Below, piece after piece: positions 5,401-5,406 of a stretch of DNA of 5,406 nucleotides. Position 1 is the stretch's first letter. Every line of letters starts with the position of its first letter. Position numbers and translations under genes: made by a program. The DNA comes from an uncultured Rubrivivax sp. (GTDB lineage Bacteria > Pseudomonadota > Gammaproteobacteria > Burkholderiales > Burkholderiaceae_C), in assembly GCA_937967345.1 (NCBI GenBank), contig CALBTN010000048.1:1-5406 (forward strand), read 5' to 3'. The notes under the pieces are model-generated. The model did not search any database. It was not told the DNA's origin and saw only the letters and a list, made by a program, of their open reading frames with translations.

Positions 5401-5406
5401 GGCCGG

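Noticed and set aside
1..5406. CRISPR array, toxin-antitoxin pair, phage or transposon genes, tRNA
   Set aside because: I looked for regularly spaced repeats, small paired genes, integrase or transposase motifs and tRNA cloverleaf patterns and saw none. The window reads as ordinary chromosomal genes.

Overview
The window is a GC-rich (roughly 70% by eye), gene-dense stretch of bacterial chromosome. Strong G/C third-position bias, the encoded families and the sequence style suggest a betaproteobacterium of the order Burkholderiales. This is an inference from composition and protein style; no ribosomal or marker gene is present to confirm it.

Layout. The left edge holds the 3' two-thirds of an enoyl-CoA hydratase gene on the + strand (ends 537). 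Everything else is on the - strand and reads right to left: a DUF3422 family membrane protein (5400-4060, possibly continuing off the right edge), a membrane-anchored TlpA-type thioredoxin with an Lgt-like N-terminal membrane region (4050-3253), a class I SAM-dependent methyltransferase (3225-2509), and two tandem two-domain universal stress proteins (2394-1588 and 1398-592). No gap exceeds 189 bp. The gaps are 54 bp (538-591, convergent, one hairpin), 189 bp (1399-1587, three inverted repeats and a -10-like box), 114 bp (2395-2508, a -10-like box and a ribosome binding site), 27 bp (3226-3252) and 9 bp (4051-4059). No tRNA, rRNA, CRISPR array, insertion sequence or phage gene was seen.

How the genes relate. 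The DUF3422, thioredoxin and methyltransferase genes are close enough to form one transcription unit, possibly with translational coupling. The two stress-protein genes are paralogs, about 70% identical over 268 ungapped residues. Each has a similar -10-like hexamer 46-48 nt before its start codon, so each is probably transcribed from its own promoter. The enoyl-CoA hydratase belongs to a separate fatty-acid or acyl-CoA operon extending left of the window.

No clearly undescribed system is present. The most interesting points are the overlapping, mutually exclusive inverted repeats between the two stress-protein genes, the unusually well-conserved 3' block of the duplicated stress genes, and the Lgt-like/thioredoxin domain combination beside a DUF3422 gene.
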